A DNA stretch of 64,000 nucleotides from Pseudomonas moorei (GCF_008801475.1 NZ_VZPP01000008.1:285838-349837); one strand, 5' to 3'. Numbered from the stretch's first letter, positions 27,895 to 36,209 are shown. Numbers and translations: made by a program. Notes: generated by a model from the sequence alone, not told the origin.

Positions 27895-28821
27895 TCAGTC
27901 AGCCAGTTCTTCGGGCGAAATCACCCACACGCTGCAGGGCATTTTGTACAGAAGCTCCTCCACTGTGCTGCCGATCAACCGGCCGAGGCCATGGTGACCC
28001 ACTCGGCCCATGACGATCACGTCAATGTCATAGGCATCGGCGAAGCTGGCAAGCACCTTCGCCGGGTTCCCCATGATCATGTGTTGATTCTCTGGCGGGA
28101 TGCCGTTGCGTTCGCTCAGCTCGCGGAAGGCTTCGCCTTGCGCGTCGTACAGGGTCTTGGCCTTGCGTGAGGAGAAGAACCCCGAGCCATCGGCAAAACC
28201 CAGTTCATCCGCGCTGATGGTGGACAGGTCGTGGGCATAAATCACATCGAGCTGGGCGTTGCAGGTGCTCGCCAGTTTTGCTGCCTCGCGCAGAATCCGG
28301 TCGTTGAAATCCTTGTATTGGCCATCGCGGTGGAAAGGGTCGACCGCCGCGACAATCTTGCGTGGCAATGCATGAAGCATATGACTGACAAAATGCAAAG
28401 GCACCGGGCACTCGCGCAGCAGGTGGACATCAAGGGGCGTGAACAGCAGGCGTGACAGCCGCGATTCGTGATGCAGGGCCTTGATCAAGGCCGCCATGGG
28501 TTGCTCCTTGAGGTGAACAAGGATTTCCTGCAAGGGTTTTTCGACCCAGACCACTTCGGTGGTGACGTGCACCCCGATCTTGCGCAGGGGGCGGGCCTGG
28601 TCTTCGAGCCATTGGCGATGGCGCTCGACATAGCCGATGCGCATTTGCTCCCGCGCCTGTTCGTTGACCATGCCGGCGGTCGCCAGGCCTTCCAGGTAAT
28701 CGAAGGCCACGATGTGCAGTGCCGCGTCCGAAGCCTTGGCCAATGCTGCCGCCCGGTCGAAAGCAGGACTGTTTTCCATCAGGGGTGAAACGACCAGCAT
28801 GAAACGTGATTGTTCAGACAT
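27895..28821 (-). CDS. Universal stress protein with two Usp domains (UspE-like)
   Basis: 308 residues in two Usp repeats. The first (about 1-150) begins SRFMLVVSPLMENSPAFDRA; the second (about 155-300) begins PRKIVAAVDPFHRDGQYKDF. The second ends with the nucleotide loop MGRVGHHGLGRLIGSTVEEL. It is a cytosolic protein of the UspE type. In P. aeruginosa, several such genes are switched on by Anr when oxygen runs out. An ANR-like box lies about 80 bases upstream. It is divergent from the small gene at 29113 and clearly paralogous to the proteins at 30177 and 33778. Confidence 0.85.
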   Translation of the reverse strand: MSEQSRFMLVVSPLMENSPAFDRAAALAKASDAALHIVAFDYLEGLATAGMVNEQAREQMRIGYVERHRQWLEDQARPLRKIGVHVTTEVVWVEKPLQEILVHLKEQPMAALIKALHHESRLSRLLFTPLDVHLLRECPVPLHFVSHMLHALPRKIVAAVDPFHRDGQYKDFNDRILREAAKLASTCNAQLDVIYAHDLSTISADELGFADGSGFFSSRKAKTLYDAQGEAFRELSERNGIPPENQHMIMGNPAKVLASFADAYDIDVIVMGRVGHHGLGRLIGSTVEELLYKMPCSVWVISPEELAD

Positions 28822-28894
28822 GACAAATCTCCCAAGCGGACGAGCAGAACGGTGAAGCCTTGTGCTTATCCTGCGCGTGGTCCCGAGGGCCGGG

Positions 28895-28908
28895 TTGATC
28901 TTTGTCAA
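28895..28908. promoter_or_regulatory. ANR/FNR-type box 1
   Basis: TTGAT-CTTT-GTCAA, 9 of 10 matches to TTGAT-N4-ATCAA, centred about 80 bases before the Usp gene ending at 27895. Confidence 0.6.
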
Positions 28909-28976
28909 ACGCTTGCGCGGCGCGAAAAGGCTGTCCGACGCCCGGTCGGTCCGCCACGGTTTCCATCCAGCAAAAG

Positions 28977-28990
28977 TTGACCCTGATCAA
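28977..28990. promoter_or_regulatory. ANR/FNR-type box 2
   Basis: TTGAC-CCTG-ATCAA, 9 of 10 matches to the consensus. It lies between the divergent Usp gene and the small gene at 29113, nearer the latter. Confidence 0.6.
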
Positions 28991-29112
28991 TCTTTAACCC
29001 CTCACGGCGGCGCAGTCTTGGGAGCAAGCCAAATGCAGCGGGACGGCGTCATGAAGGTGGCAATGGCACCTTGTTGGCACGCCGGACGCGCTCGAGATTG
29101 ACGGAGGAGACC

Positions 29113-29328
29113 ATGATCATTGAAGTGTCCGAAAAGCCGGTAAGCCGCGGCTGGACTGTGCAACTGGACGCCCTGGAAGTGAATTTCAACAGCCTGGAAG
29201 AGGCGCAGGCGTTCGTCGCCCAACTGAAGGCCCGTATCGATGCGCCGCATGTCTGGCCCAGCACCACCGGCCACAAGACATTCACTGCATCGACCCAGGG
29301 TAGCCGGGCTGTCTGTGCGGTTGAGTAA
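29113..29328 (+). CDS. Small protein of unknown function (71 aa)
   Basis: MIIEVSEKPVSRGWTVQLDA is followed by FNSLEEAQAFVAQLKARIDA, then a polar tail. I do not recognise a family. The pattern, a beta-strand pair followed by an amphipathic helix with regular hydrophobic spacing, suggests a compact alpha/beta fold. ACGGAGGAG just before the ATG at 29113 is a very strong ribosome binding site, and a strong terminator follows the stop, so it is very likely a true gene. It shares a divergent promoter region and two ANR-like boxes with a universal stress protein. A role in low-oxygen or stress physiology is inferred. Confidence 0.8.
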   Translation: MIIEVSEKPVSRGWTVQLDALEVNFNSLEEAQAFVAQLKARIDAPHVWPSTTGHKTFTASTQGSRAVCAVE

Positions 29329-29341
29329 ATCCCGAACATTG

Positions 29342-29390
29342 AATCGCCCCGTGATGAACCGTTGGCCGGTCCATCACGGGGCGATTTTTT
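29342..29390. terminator. Strong rho-independent terminator, 15-bp stem
   Basis: AATCGCCCCGTGATG (29342-29356) pairs exactly with CATCACGGGGCGATT (29372-29386), followed by a T run. It overlaps the stop codon of the convergent GNAT gene and can serve both. Confidence 0.9.
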
Positions 29391-29952
29391 ACAATTGAAG
29401 ACGGTGAATGACCTGACGGCTGTCATCGGGATCATTTTGCGTCTCGAAACCCAGTGCCTTGGCCAGGTCGCGCATCGGCGAATTACTGGCGCTGTCCACC
29501 GAGTACATCTGGTGATAACCGTTCCTGCGCGCGGCCTTGATCAGATGCTCCATCAATAAGGTCCCCAGGCCCAGGTGCGTCCATTCATCGGCGACCGTCA
29601 CTGCGCATTCGCATTCATGTTCGCCCGTGGCGCAATAGCGGCTGACGCCGATCTCGATCAGTTTGCCGTCCTCGTGGACCATGGCGATGTACGCCACGCG
29701 ATGCTTGTTATCGGTGTCCATCAGTTGATCAAGCATGGCGGTCCCGGGTTCGTTGACCTGCGCAAGAAAACGCATGTGCCGGGACTCGGGCGACAAGCGT
29801 TTGATAAAGGCGTATTCACGGTCGCGGTCCTTTTCCGCCAGTGGCCGGATCAGCACGTGGCGCCCGTCCTTGAGGGCTTCGATCCAGTATTTTCCAGTGA
29901 CTGCGGCGTAGGCGGCCGCCGCCCGATCATTGTGGTCTTTGACCGTAAGCAT
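29389..29952 (-). CDS. GNAT family N-acetyltransferase
   Basis: 187 residues. The N-terminus (VTGKYWIEALKDGRHVLIRP) leads into a GNAT domain with AVTVADEWTHLGLGTLLMEH, the acetyl-CoA loop (about 120-140). FIKRLSPESRHMRFLAQV resembles the acetyltransferase domain found in Pat-type protein acylases. The partner here is a stand-alone domain. Targets could be proteins or small molecules. It is divergent from the second Usp gene; ANR-like boxes lie between them, suggesting low-oxygen control. Confidence 0.8.
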   Translation of the reverse strand: MLTVKDHNDRAAAAYAAVTGKYWIEALKDGRHVLIRPLAEKDRDREYAFIKRLSPESRHMRFLAQVNEPGTAMLDQLMDTDNKHRVAYIAMVHEDGKLIEIGVSRYCATGEHECECAVTVADEWTHLGLGTLLMEHLIKAARRNGYHQMYSVDSASNSPMRDLAKALGFETQNDPDDSRQVIHRLQL

Positions 29953-30041
29953 GGTGGGATCCTCCAGCGGGTTGGCGAGATTGGCGCGCCGTGGCGAACC
30001 AAGCGGTTGATTCCTTTGTACGCCGCTGATGGTGCGTGGAA

Positions 30042-30055
30042 CTGATCTGGATCAG
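30042..30055. promoter_or_regulatory. ANR/FNR-type box 3
   Basis: CTGAT-CTGG-ATCAG, symmetrical, 8 of 10 matches, about 96 bases before the GNAT gene. Confidence 0.5.
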
Positions 30056-30089
30056 AGACTTGTGTCGGCAGGCCTTCTTTGATCGGTGT

Positions 30090-30103
30090 CTGATGTAGAT
30101 CAA
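30090..30103. promoter_or_regulatory. ANR/FNR-type box 4
   Basis: CTGAT-GTAG-ATCAA, 9 of 10 matches, centred about 80 bases before the second Usp gene. Confidence 0.6.
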
Positions 30104-30176
30104 GCACAGGCGGGCGACAACGAGCAGTCTTGGACTGTGCCGGCGTATTGCGACCGGTGTCGAGCCGAGGTGTGTG

Positions 30177-31088
30177 ATGGGTCAATATCAACGTTTGCTG
30201 CTGATCGCCGACCAAACCCTGCATTCGTCTCCCGCCTTGTTGCGTGCCGTGGCGTTGGCCAAGGCGAGCGGCGCCGCGCTGGATGTCCGGGCCTTTGTCG
30301 AACCGGCGCCGGTGGTCCATTTGTGGGAAGAGAAAGTCGACGATGCCACCTATCAACGCTATTTGCGCCGGGTGCGCCGCTGGATAGCCGACGAAGTCGA
30401 GCGGCTCAGTGGCCAGGGCCTGGAGGCGACGGTTGAAGTGGTCTTCACCACCCATCCGTTGCCAGACATCTTGAGGGCCGTCGAGGAGCTCAAGCCGGAC
30501 ATGTTAATCAAGGATGTCAGCCTGGAACCGGTACTCAAGCGAGTGTTCATCACACCGCTCGATTGTCACCTGCTGCGCGATTGCCCGGTCCCTGTGCACT
30601 TGGTCAATCAGATCCGTTACGGGTTGCCGCACCGGGTGCTGGCAGCAGTGGACCCATTCGATCCTTCCACGCAAATCAATGGCCTGAACGACACGATCAT
30701 TCAAACCGCCCATGCACTGGCCCTGGCGTGCGACGCGCCACTGCACCTGCTTTACGCCTATGACCTGACGCCGGCGTTCAATGGCGATGCGCCGCTGGTC
30801 AGTGGTGGGTGGGGCGTGGATTTCGTCGAGGAGTTGCGCGAATCCCTGCACCTGGCCTTTGTCACCCTGGCGGATCGCTACGGTATCCCGCCCGAACGGC
30901 GGCATTTCGTGATGGGCCTGCCGGTGCCGGTGATCAGCGAGTTTGTCGAGGAGTACCTGGTCGATGTGGTCGTCATGGGGACGGTGCATCGAGTGGGAAT
31001 CGACCGGCTGATCGGCAGCAACACCGAGCGCGCCCTGTATTCGGTGCCGGGCAGCATTCTGGCGGTCAGGCAGTCAGTCAAGGCGTAA
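30177..31088 (+). CDS. Universal stress protein with two Usp domains, second paralogue
   Basis: 303 residues. The first repeat begins YQRLLLIADQTLHSSPALLR and the second HRVLAAVDPFDPSTQINGLN. The nucleotide-loop region reads VMGTVHRVGIDRLIGSNTER, lacking one of the glycines of the ATP-binding pattern, so nucleotide binding may be altered. The LLRDCPVPVHLV segment is shared with the other two Usp proteins here, so the three are paralogues. ATG at 30177 is preferred over a GTG at 30174; GCCGAGG precedes it. The 3' end overlaps the convergent dehydrogenase gene by 11 bases. Confidence 0.85.
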   Translation: MGQYQRLLLIADQTLHSSPALLRAVALAKASGAALDVRAFVEPAPVVHLWEEKVDDATYQRYLRRVRRWIADEVERLSGQGLEATVEVVFTTHPLPDILRAVEELKPDMLIKDVSLEPVLKRVFITPLDCHLLRDCPVPVHLVNQIRYGLPHRVLAAVDPFDPSTQINGLNDTIIQTAHALALACDAPLHLLYAYDLTPAFNGDAPLVSGGWGVDFVEELRESLHLAFVTLADRYGIPPERRHFVMGLPVPVISEFVEEYLVDVVVMGTVHRVGIDRLIGSNTERALYSVPGSILAVRQSVKA

Positions 31089-32061
31089 GCACGATGGCGC
31101 CATTGAATTGACCGGCCCTGAGGAACGCCAGTGCCTGATTGGCATCGTCCAGGGCAAAATAGGTGACATCACTGTGCACCGGCGTGTGCTGCAATTCCTT
31201 GAAGAACGCCAGGCCGTCCTCACGGGTCAGGTTGGCCACCGAGCGAATGCTGCGTTCGCCCCACAACAACCGATAGGGGAACGTCGGAATGTCGCTCATG
31301 TGAATGCCGGCGCAGATCACGCAGCCACCCTTGGTGGTGACGGACAGTGCCATGGGCACCAGCGCACCGACGGGAGCGAAAATCAGGCTGGCATCGAGCA
31401 AATGCGGGGGAGGCTGGTCTGAAGGACCGGCCCACTCGGCGCCCAGCGATCGTGCATAGGCCTGGCCACTGCTGTCGTCCGGGCGAGTGAAGGCATACAC
31501 CTGCTGCCCGCGCCCGCGCGCCACTTGAATGGCCAGGTGGGCGGCGGCGCCGAAGCCATAAAGGCCCAGGTGCCGGGCGCCCCTGGCCATTTGCAGGGCC
31601 CGAAAGCCGATCAGCCCGGCACACAGGAGCGGGGCGGCCTGGGTGTCGGAGAGCGCCTTCGGGATGGGGAAGCAGAAGCGCTGGTCGGCCACCGTGTACT
31701 CGGCGTAGCCGCCGTCCAGATGACAACCGGTGAAGCGGGCTTGGTCGCAAAGGTTCTCCTGGCCCGCGCGGCAGAAGTCGCATTCACCGCATGTCCAGCC
31801 CAGCCAGGGCACGCCCACTCGCTGGCCGATCCACTCGGGTGCGACGTCCGGGCCCAGCGCCACCACTTCACCGACGATTTCATGGCCCGGGACCCGGGGC
31901 AACACCGCTTGCGGCAATTCGCCATCGACCAGGTGCAGATCAGTGCGGCACACGCCGCACGCCAGCACTTTGATTAATAGCTGGAATGCAGCGGGGGTCG
32001 GAATCGGGCGCTCTTCCCGTTGCAGCGGCTGGCCGGGCGTATGCAGAACCATGGCGCGCAT
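31078..32061 (-). CDS. Zinc-dependent alcohol dehydrogenase (medium-chain)
   Basis: 327 residues. The catalytic zinc site is CGVCRTDLHLVDG with PGHEIVGEV, and the structural zinc cysteines are in CGECDFCRAGQENLC. The nucleotide fold carries LGLYGFGAAAHLAIQ; the usual GxGxxG here reads GFGAAA. GCHLDGGYAEYTV and the C-terminal half match the zinc-binding ADH group that includes AdhA-like enzymes, reducing aldehydes or oxidising short alcohols with NAD(P). It starts 23 bp after the FNR-paralogue gene, same strand, so probably one transcript. Fermentative or low-oxygen redox balancing would fit the neighbourhood. Confidence 0.85.
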   Translation of the reverse strand: MRAMVLHTPGQPLQREERPIPTPAAFQLLIKVLACGVCRTDLHLVDGELPQAVLPRVPGHEIVGEVVALGPDVAPEWIGQRVGVPWLGWTCGECDFCRAGQENLCDQARFTGCHLDGGYAEYTVADQRFCFPIPKALSDTQAAPLLCAGLIGFRALQMARGARHLGLYGFGAAAHLAIQVARGRGQQVYAFTRPDDSSGQAYARSLGAEWAGPSDQPPPHLLDASLIFAPVGALVPMALSVTTKGGCVICAGIHMSDIPTFPYRLLWGERSIRSVANLTREDGLAFFKELQHTPVHSDVTYFALDDANQALAFLRAGQFNGAIVLTP

Positions 32062-32084
32062 GATGACTTTCCCGGTGTGCGGTG

Positions 32085-32834
32085 CTATTGCAGCGGGCGA
32101 TGACAGCCCACGACCAGTTGTTTGAGTCCATCCAGGTTTTGAATCCTGACCTCGCGCCCGTTGATTTCCGCCAGGCCCTGATCACGCAGATGGGCGATGC
32201 CTCGGCAGATGGTTTCCAGCCGCAACCCCAGGTAGGAGCCGATTTCCTCGCGGCGCATTTTCAGGACGAAGTTCCTGGGCGAGAAACCTCGCATACTCAA
32301 GCGTTGCGACAGGTTCAGCAGAAAGGCCGCCAGGCGCTCATCCGAGTTCATGTTGCCCAGTACCATCAGCATGTCGTGATCACGCACGATTTCCCGGCTG
32401 AGGATTTTGTTCAGGTTGTGCTGCAGCGACGGCAGTTCCCCGGCCAGTTTCTCGAGATGCGCGAAATGGATGGGGCAAACTTCGCTGTCCTCCAGCGCGA
32501 TCGCGTTGCAGGCATGCAAGTCGGTGCTGATCGCGTCCAGACCAAGCATCTCGCCGGGCATCTGGAACCCGGTGACCTGTTCCCGGCCATCGACCGAGAG
32601 CACGCTGGTCTTGAAGGAACCGATGCGCACCGCGTACAGCGAGCGCAAGGGGTCACCGGCACGGTAGAGGGCTGCGCCTTTTTTGACCTTGAAACGTTGC
32701 GCAATCAGCGTATCGAGACGTTCGACTTCCGAGCCCGTCAAACCAATGGGCAGGCACAACTCGACAACGCTGCAACTGGAGCAGGCCGTTTTCAGTTGAT
32801 GAGCTTGATAGGGGGGGGGCTTCAGGCATTTCAT
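32085..32834 (-). CDS. Crp/Fnr-family regulator with [4Fe-4S] cysteines, ANR paralogue
   Basis: 249 residues. N-terminal C18-S-S-C21-V-V-E-L-C27 plus C120 in LEDSEVCPIHF reproduce the four cluster ligands of oxygen-sensing FNR. The cyclic-nucleotide-like domain (RAGDPLRSLYAVRIGSFKT) and the dimerisation helix follow. The HTH reads REEIGSYLGLRLETICRGIA. The recognition helix keeps E and R of the E-x-x-S-R motif but has cysteine in place of serine. Low identity to the known Pseudomonas Anr sequence marks it as a second copy rather than anr itself. It is cotranscribed with the dehydrogenase and sits inside the cluster with ANR-like boxes. Confidence 0.88.
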   Translation of the reverse strand: MKCLKPPPYQAHQLKTACSSCSVVELCLPIGLTGSEVERLDTLIAQRFKVKKGAALYRAGDPLRSLYAVRIGSFKTSVLSVDGREQVTGFQMPGEMLGLDAISTDLHACNAIALEDSEVCPIHFAHLEKLAGELPSLQHNLNKILSREIVRDHDMLMVLGNMNSDERLAAFLLNLSQRLSMRGFSPRNFVLKMRREEIGSYLGLRLETICRGIAHLRDQGLAEINGREVRIQNLDGLKQLVVGCHRPLQ

Positions 32835-32997
32835 CCGGTCCTCTGTCTGAACATTCAGGATAGTGCCTGCAAGTTAACGAGTCGGTGACAGGGGCAAGTG
32901 ACTGCGGGTTAGTCGACGAATGGACTGTTTTGTACAAGTTTTCCTGTCAATTTTACGATGTTGAGATGCAGCTGCTTTAACGCTGCCGACCCGAGTG

Positions 32998-33423
32998 CTA
33001 TTTGCTCTTCCAGTATTTCTGCATTTCAAGGAACAGAAATGACGCGGTCCAGGAAATCAACACCAGGCCGGTGAGTGCCTGCAATCCGGTCAAATACTTC
33101 AAGTTGCCCACGGGGGAAATATCGCCAAAGCCAATGGTGGTGTACGTGGTGAAGGAAAAATAAACGCAGTCCATGAATGAACCGTCGAAGTTGCCGATCA
33201 GGCTTCCCCATTCACCGGCGCGAGCCATCAGGTAATAGACCAGCGCGAAGCACCAGACTTCAACGGCGTGGGCCATCAGGGCGCCGAATACGCCGACGAC
33301 AATCCTGAACCGGCTCCAGAGCTTGAGGCGTGGCAGCCAGTCGTTCAGGCGCAACAGGCATTCGTAGTGGATCACTACGGCAAGGACGACCACCAGTGTA
33401 TTGATCAGCGTGACGGCCAGCAT
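32998..33423 (-). CDS. Small potassium-channel-type ion channel (Ion_trans_2)
   Basis: 141 residues. A hydrophobic N-terminal helix (about 1-20), a second (about 42-67), then the pore loop FSFTTYTTIGFGDISPVGNL, whose TIGFGD is a potassium selectivity filter (TVGYG-like). A last helix spans about 112-134. Small, without cytosolic regulatory domains, so likely a simple leak or voltage-type channel forming a tetramer. It is divergent from a Usp gene; an ANR-like box lies 69 bases upstream, which would tie potassium flux to oxygen state. The role is inferred. Confidence 0.8.
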   Translation of the reverse strand: MLAVTLINTLVVVLAVVIHYECLLRLNDWLPRLKLWSRFRIVVGVFGALMAHAVEVWCFALVYYLMARAGEWGSLIGNFDGSFMDCVYFSFTTYTTIGFGDISPVGNLKYLTGLQALTGLVLISWTASFLFLEMQKYWKSK

Positions 33424-33485
33424 GGCGAACCTCTCGCAGCAGGGGTGATCCTCGATTGTTTTTACGCCAGCGCAATACGGCGGCC

Positions 33486-33499
33486 TTGAGCTATATCAA
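33486..33499. promoter_or_regulatory. ANR/FNR-type box 5
   Basis: TTGAG-CTAT-ATCAA, 9 of 10 matches, about 69 bases before the ion channel start. Confidence 0.6.
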
Positions 33500-33551
33500 C
33501 AACGCCTCTGTGAGCCAGGACCATTGTGCTCAATAACCAGAGGGCACTTGG

Positions 33552-33565
33552 TTGACCTATATCAG
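33552..33565. promoter_or_regulatory. ANR/FNR-type box 6
   Basis: TTGAC-CTAT-ATCAG, 8 of 10 matches, on the side of the third Usp gene but over 200 bases from its start. Confidence 0.45.
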
Positions 33566-33777
33566 AATCCTCACATGCCAGCGCCGGATACTTGAACCAT
33601 CGTCCGATGCTGTTCCTGCGTTAGAGGCGAGCTGCGCAACGGACTGCCGATGAGATGAATGTCCGCAGCGCCGGGACGGCGGGGAAGGGGACTCCAAGTC
33701 ACGGGCGGTTGAATGAAGCCCAATGGATCAAGGGCTTGTGACCAGGCAGATAACGCGCTTCCAGGACGAGGTATGTC

Positions 33778-34698
33778 ATGCTGAAACTCAAACGCATCCT
33801 GTTGATAGCACCCAACGAAATGAGCCGCACCCCGGCGTTTGATCGGGCGAACGCCTTGGCCAGTGCAACCGGTGCGTTGTTGCACATCGTCGCGTTCAAT
33901 TATGTTCAGACGCTGGCGGTGGCCGGCTTGTTTGATCATGACGCGATGTACCAGGCCCGGGAGGGCTATCTGCAGGTGCATCGGCAGTGGCTGGAGCAGC
34001 AAGCCCGGCTACAGCGCTGCACGGGCTCGCAAGTCACTACGGAAGTGGTGTGGGCCCCGGCCAGCCTGGCGCATGTGCTTGAGTACGTGAATGACTTCCG
34101 TCCGGATCTGGTGATCAAGGACGTTCATCATGTGCCTGCACTTAACCGCGTGTTTCATCGTCCACTGGACTCGCTATTGCTGCGCGACTGCCCCGCGAAT
34201 CTGCACCTGGTGACCGACGGCAACCATCCAAAGCCGCTGAAAATTCTCGCGACTGTCGACCTGTCCCATCTCGAAGACCTGACCCAAGGCTTGAATGACC
34301 GGATCCTCGACGTCGCCTCGACCCTGGCCGCTTCCTGTGGCGCCGCCCTGCATTTGCTCAACGTGAGCCACTGGTCAGTGCTGGGCGATGCCGTGAGAAG
34401 CGTGCCGACAATGAGTCTGGATGACAGTTTGCGAGACGCGCTCAACGATGCCCAGGAAGAAGCTTTTGATGTGCTTGCCGAACGTTATGGCATTGGCGAA
34501 AGGCGCCGCCATCTGCTGACGGGCATTCCTCATCAGGTGATTACGCGGTTCGCCCGACAAAACGCCTTCGACATGGTCGTGCTGGGCACGCTCTACGAAG
34601 GCGGGATCGACCGTTTCATCGGCAGTACCGCCGAGGGTGTGTTGAACCGCGCACCCTGCAGCCTGACTATCGTCAAGCCTTGGCGATGGCTTGACTGA
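33778..34698 (+). CDS. Universal stress protein with two Usp domains, third paralogue
   Basis: 306 residues. It starts LKRILLIAPNEMSRTPAFDR. The first repeat closely follows the protein at 27895 (AFNYVQTLAVAGLFDHDA versus AFDYLEGLATAGMVNEQA). The second repeat starts PLKILATVDLSHLEDLTQGL. The loop LGTLYEGGIDRFIGSTAEGV ends in GST but lacks the first conserved glycine pair. Probably cytosolic. It shares the divergent promoter region with the ion channel. Transcription ends without an obvious terminator. Confidence 0.85.
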   Translation: MLKLKRILLIAPNEMSRTPAFDRANALASATGALLHIVAFNYVQTLAVAGLFDHDAMYQAREGYLQVHRQWLEQQARLQRCTGSQVTTEVVWAPASLAHVLEYVNDFRPDLVIKDVHHVPALNRVFHRPLDSLLLRDCPANLHLVTDGNHPKPLKILATVDLSHLEDLTQGLNDRILDVASTLAASCGAALHLLNVSHWSVLGDAVRSVPTMSLDDSLRDALNDAQEEAFDVLAERYGIGERRRHLLTGIPHQVITRFARQNAFDMVVLGTLYEGGIDRFIGSTAEGVLNRAPCSLTIVKPWRWLD

Positions 34699-34766
34699 AG
34701 CGCTATCCATCACGGCTGCAGGTACAAACATCAACGGTTGTCGATCCTGAAAAGTTGATGACCGCG

Positions 34767-35513
34767 TTAAAAGGCCACGCCAATTTTTATGCCGTACTCA
34801 TCCCGGGTCTGTTTGTCGAGGTCGGTCACCGCAAATCGACCGTCCAGGTCGTAATTGAAGCGGTTGTAGTAGAGGGATGCCATGAGCGGAATCGTTCCTT
34901 GTTGATTAAACAGGAGGCTCAGCTCGACATAAGGATTGGTGTTGTCTTTCAAGTCCAGCGTCTCGCTGCTGACGCCATGGAGTTTGAGTTGCGAATCACC
35001 GCTTATCAGCCGTCGAACCCCTGCCTCAAGACGCAGGGTTGCGGTGCTGAACTGGTGGTTGTAGCCCGCCGCGGCTTTAGCGAAAGAAGTGCGGCTGGTC
35101 AGATCAACGTCGTATTTTCTGTTGTCCGGACTGAACCGGTTCCACTTGTATCCCGCGCCCAGCAAGACATCTAAAAAATTGTGCGCATCCAGTGCCGTGC
35201 GCCAGCCAAGATCCAGGTCCACCTGGCCATCCTTCACTTTCTGGTTCTGCTTTTCAGAGTACTGGCCAGTGATTTCTGCCAGATAAACAAAGCCGGTCTG
35301 AGCGGTCATCTTGTTGCCATAGTTGAGAAACAATCCTCCTTCGGGCATGTGTTCGGTGCTCGAGCTTTTCTGCCCGTCGAATTCGAGAACGCTGTAGCTT
35401 CCCAGTAAGCCAAAGGAAAATATCGGATCTGTAGGCGGGGCGGCACTGGAGAAGTTGGGGGTGGTTGCGGCAAGAAGAGAAGTGACAACAGCAGTAAGAA
35501 TGGTCCTTTTCAT
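34767..35513 (-). CDS. Outer-membrane beta-barrel protein, unknown function
   Basis: 248 residues with a signal peptide (MKRTILTAVVTSLLAATTPN, cleavage after SSA). The mature part is a series of alternating polar/hydrophobic strands and ends in GIKIGVAF, a terminal phenylalanine as used by the BAM insertion machinery. The strands suggest an 8- to 10-stranded barrel. No named family is recognisable. GGAG lies 5 bases before the ATG. It is convergent with the third Usp gene and has no obvious partner. Confidence 0.65.
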   Translation of the reverse strand: MKRTILTAVVTSLLAATTPNFSSAAPPTDPIFSFGLLGSYSVLEFDGQKSSSTEHMPEGGLFLNYGNKMTAQTGFVYLAEITGQYSEKQNQKVKDGQVDLDLGWRTALDAHNFLDVLLGAGYKWNRFSPDNRKYDVDLTSRTSFAKAAAGYNHQFSTATLRLEAGVRRLISGDSQLKLHGVSSETLDLKDNTNPYVELSLLFNQQGTIPLMASLYYNRFNYDLDGRFAVTDLDKQTRDEYGIKIGVAF

Positions 35514-35701
35514 AAGAACTCCATCAGTACGCTTCAGGTCTGGGTGACCGACACTTACAACGATAGTCGCTTTTTTTTTTCGCGATCAGTTATTGGAATG
35601 GAAACCATTAAAAGTGACAGTCAACGAAGAGCGGGGCTGCGCTGCCCAACAGCGGTTCGTTGTCTGGCGCGTTATGACCGGCGCGACTTGAGGGCGTGTG
35701 G

Positions 35702-35998
35702 TCAGTGCCTGCACTCGGCCAACACCACTTGGCAGGTGTTCGGCGTGCCGCCGGAGTGGCTGGCATAGCGAATGCAATTGTCCATGGATTTCTGGCGAGC
35801 GATGTTCAAGGTGTCGCCCCAGGCCAGGCCGCCCTCGCCGGCCGTGGGCAGGGCTTTGGCGTAGCAGTTTGAACCCGTGCTTGAAGTGGCATGGCGAGAG
35901 GTGCCTGCTTTGCCCGCACACCCGGTCAACGCAAGGTTGATGGCCAGCAGGGAGAGCAGGGCGCATGACGCGCATTGGCGTGCGGTTATTACTGTCAT
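35702..35998 (-). CDS. Small hypothetical lipoprotein
   Basis: 98 residues. The N-terminus ends in a lipobox (LALTGCAG), so the mature lipoprotein begins at C27. The rest is polar and has three more cysteines (SNCYAKAL, MDNCIRYA, NTCQVVLAEC), possibly forming disulfides in the periplasm. AGGTG lies just upstream of the ATG. I do not recognise the family. It stands alone between an outer-membrane protein and yghU. Confidence 0.65.
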   Translation of the reverse strand: MTVITARQCASCALLSLLAINLALTGCAGKAGTSRHATSSTGSNCYAKALPTAGEGGLAWGDTLNIARQKSMDNCIRYASHSGGTPNTCQVVLAECRH

Positions 35999-36209
35999 GG
36001 GTGTTCACCTGCAAATTGGCCAGAGGCGTGTGTGACCACGCTCCCCTCAGTTTAGAGGGTGTTGCAGCGACTGGTTGAATTCACGGACCAGTGTCACCGA
36101 CAGCCACATTGGCGGGGTTGGGCGAGACATCCTTGTCTCTGCTGATACGTTGTTCATTGCCGCGCGCGGCCGTTCGTCATGTCGCCAGGGGCAGGGCGTA
36201 ACACTCTCG

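Larger units (their letters stand above)
33424..33777. other. Divergent promoter region with two ANR-like boxes
   Basis: No gene is supported between the channel gene and the third Usp gene. The stretch holds the two boxes listed separately and, near 33760, the Usp ribosome binding site AGGACGAGG. The rest (33570-33750) shows nothing further. Confidence 0.5.

Noticed and set aside
32085..32834. Calling this gene anr itself
   Set aside because: The sequence differs strongly from the Pseudomonas Anr I know outside the conserved cysteines, and it sits in a Usp/ADH cluster; paralogue is the safer call.
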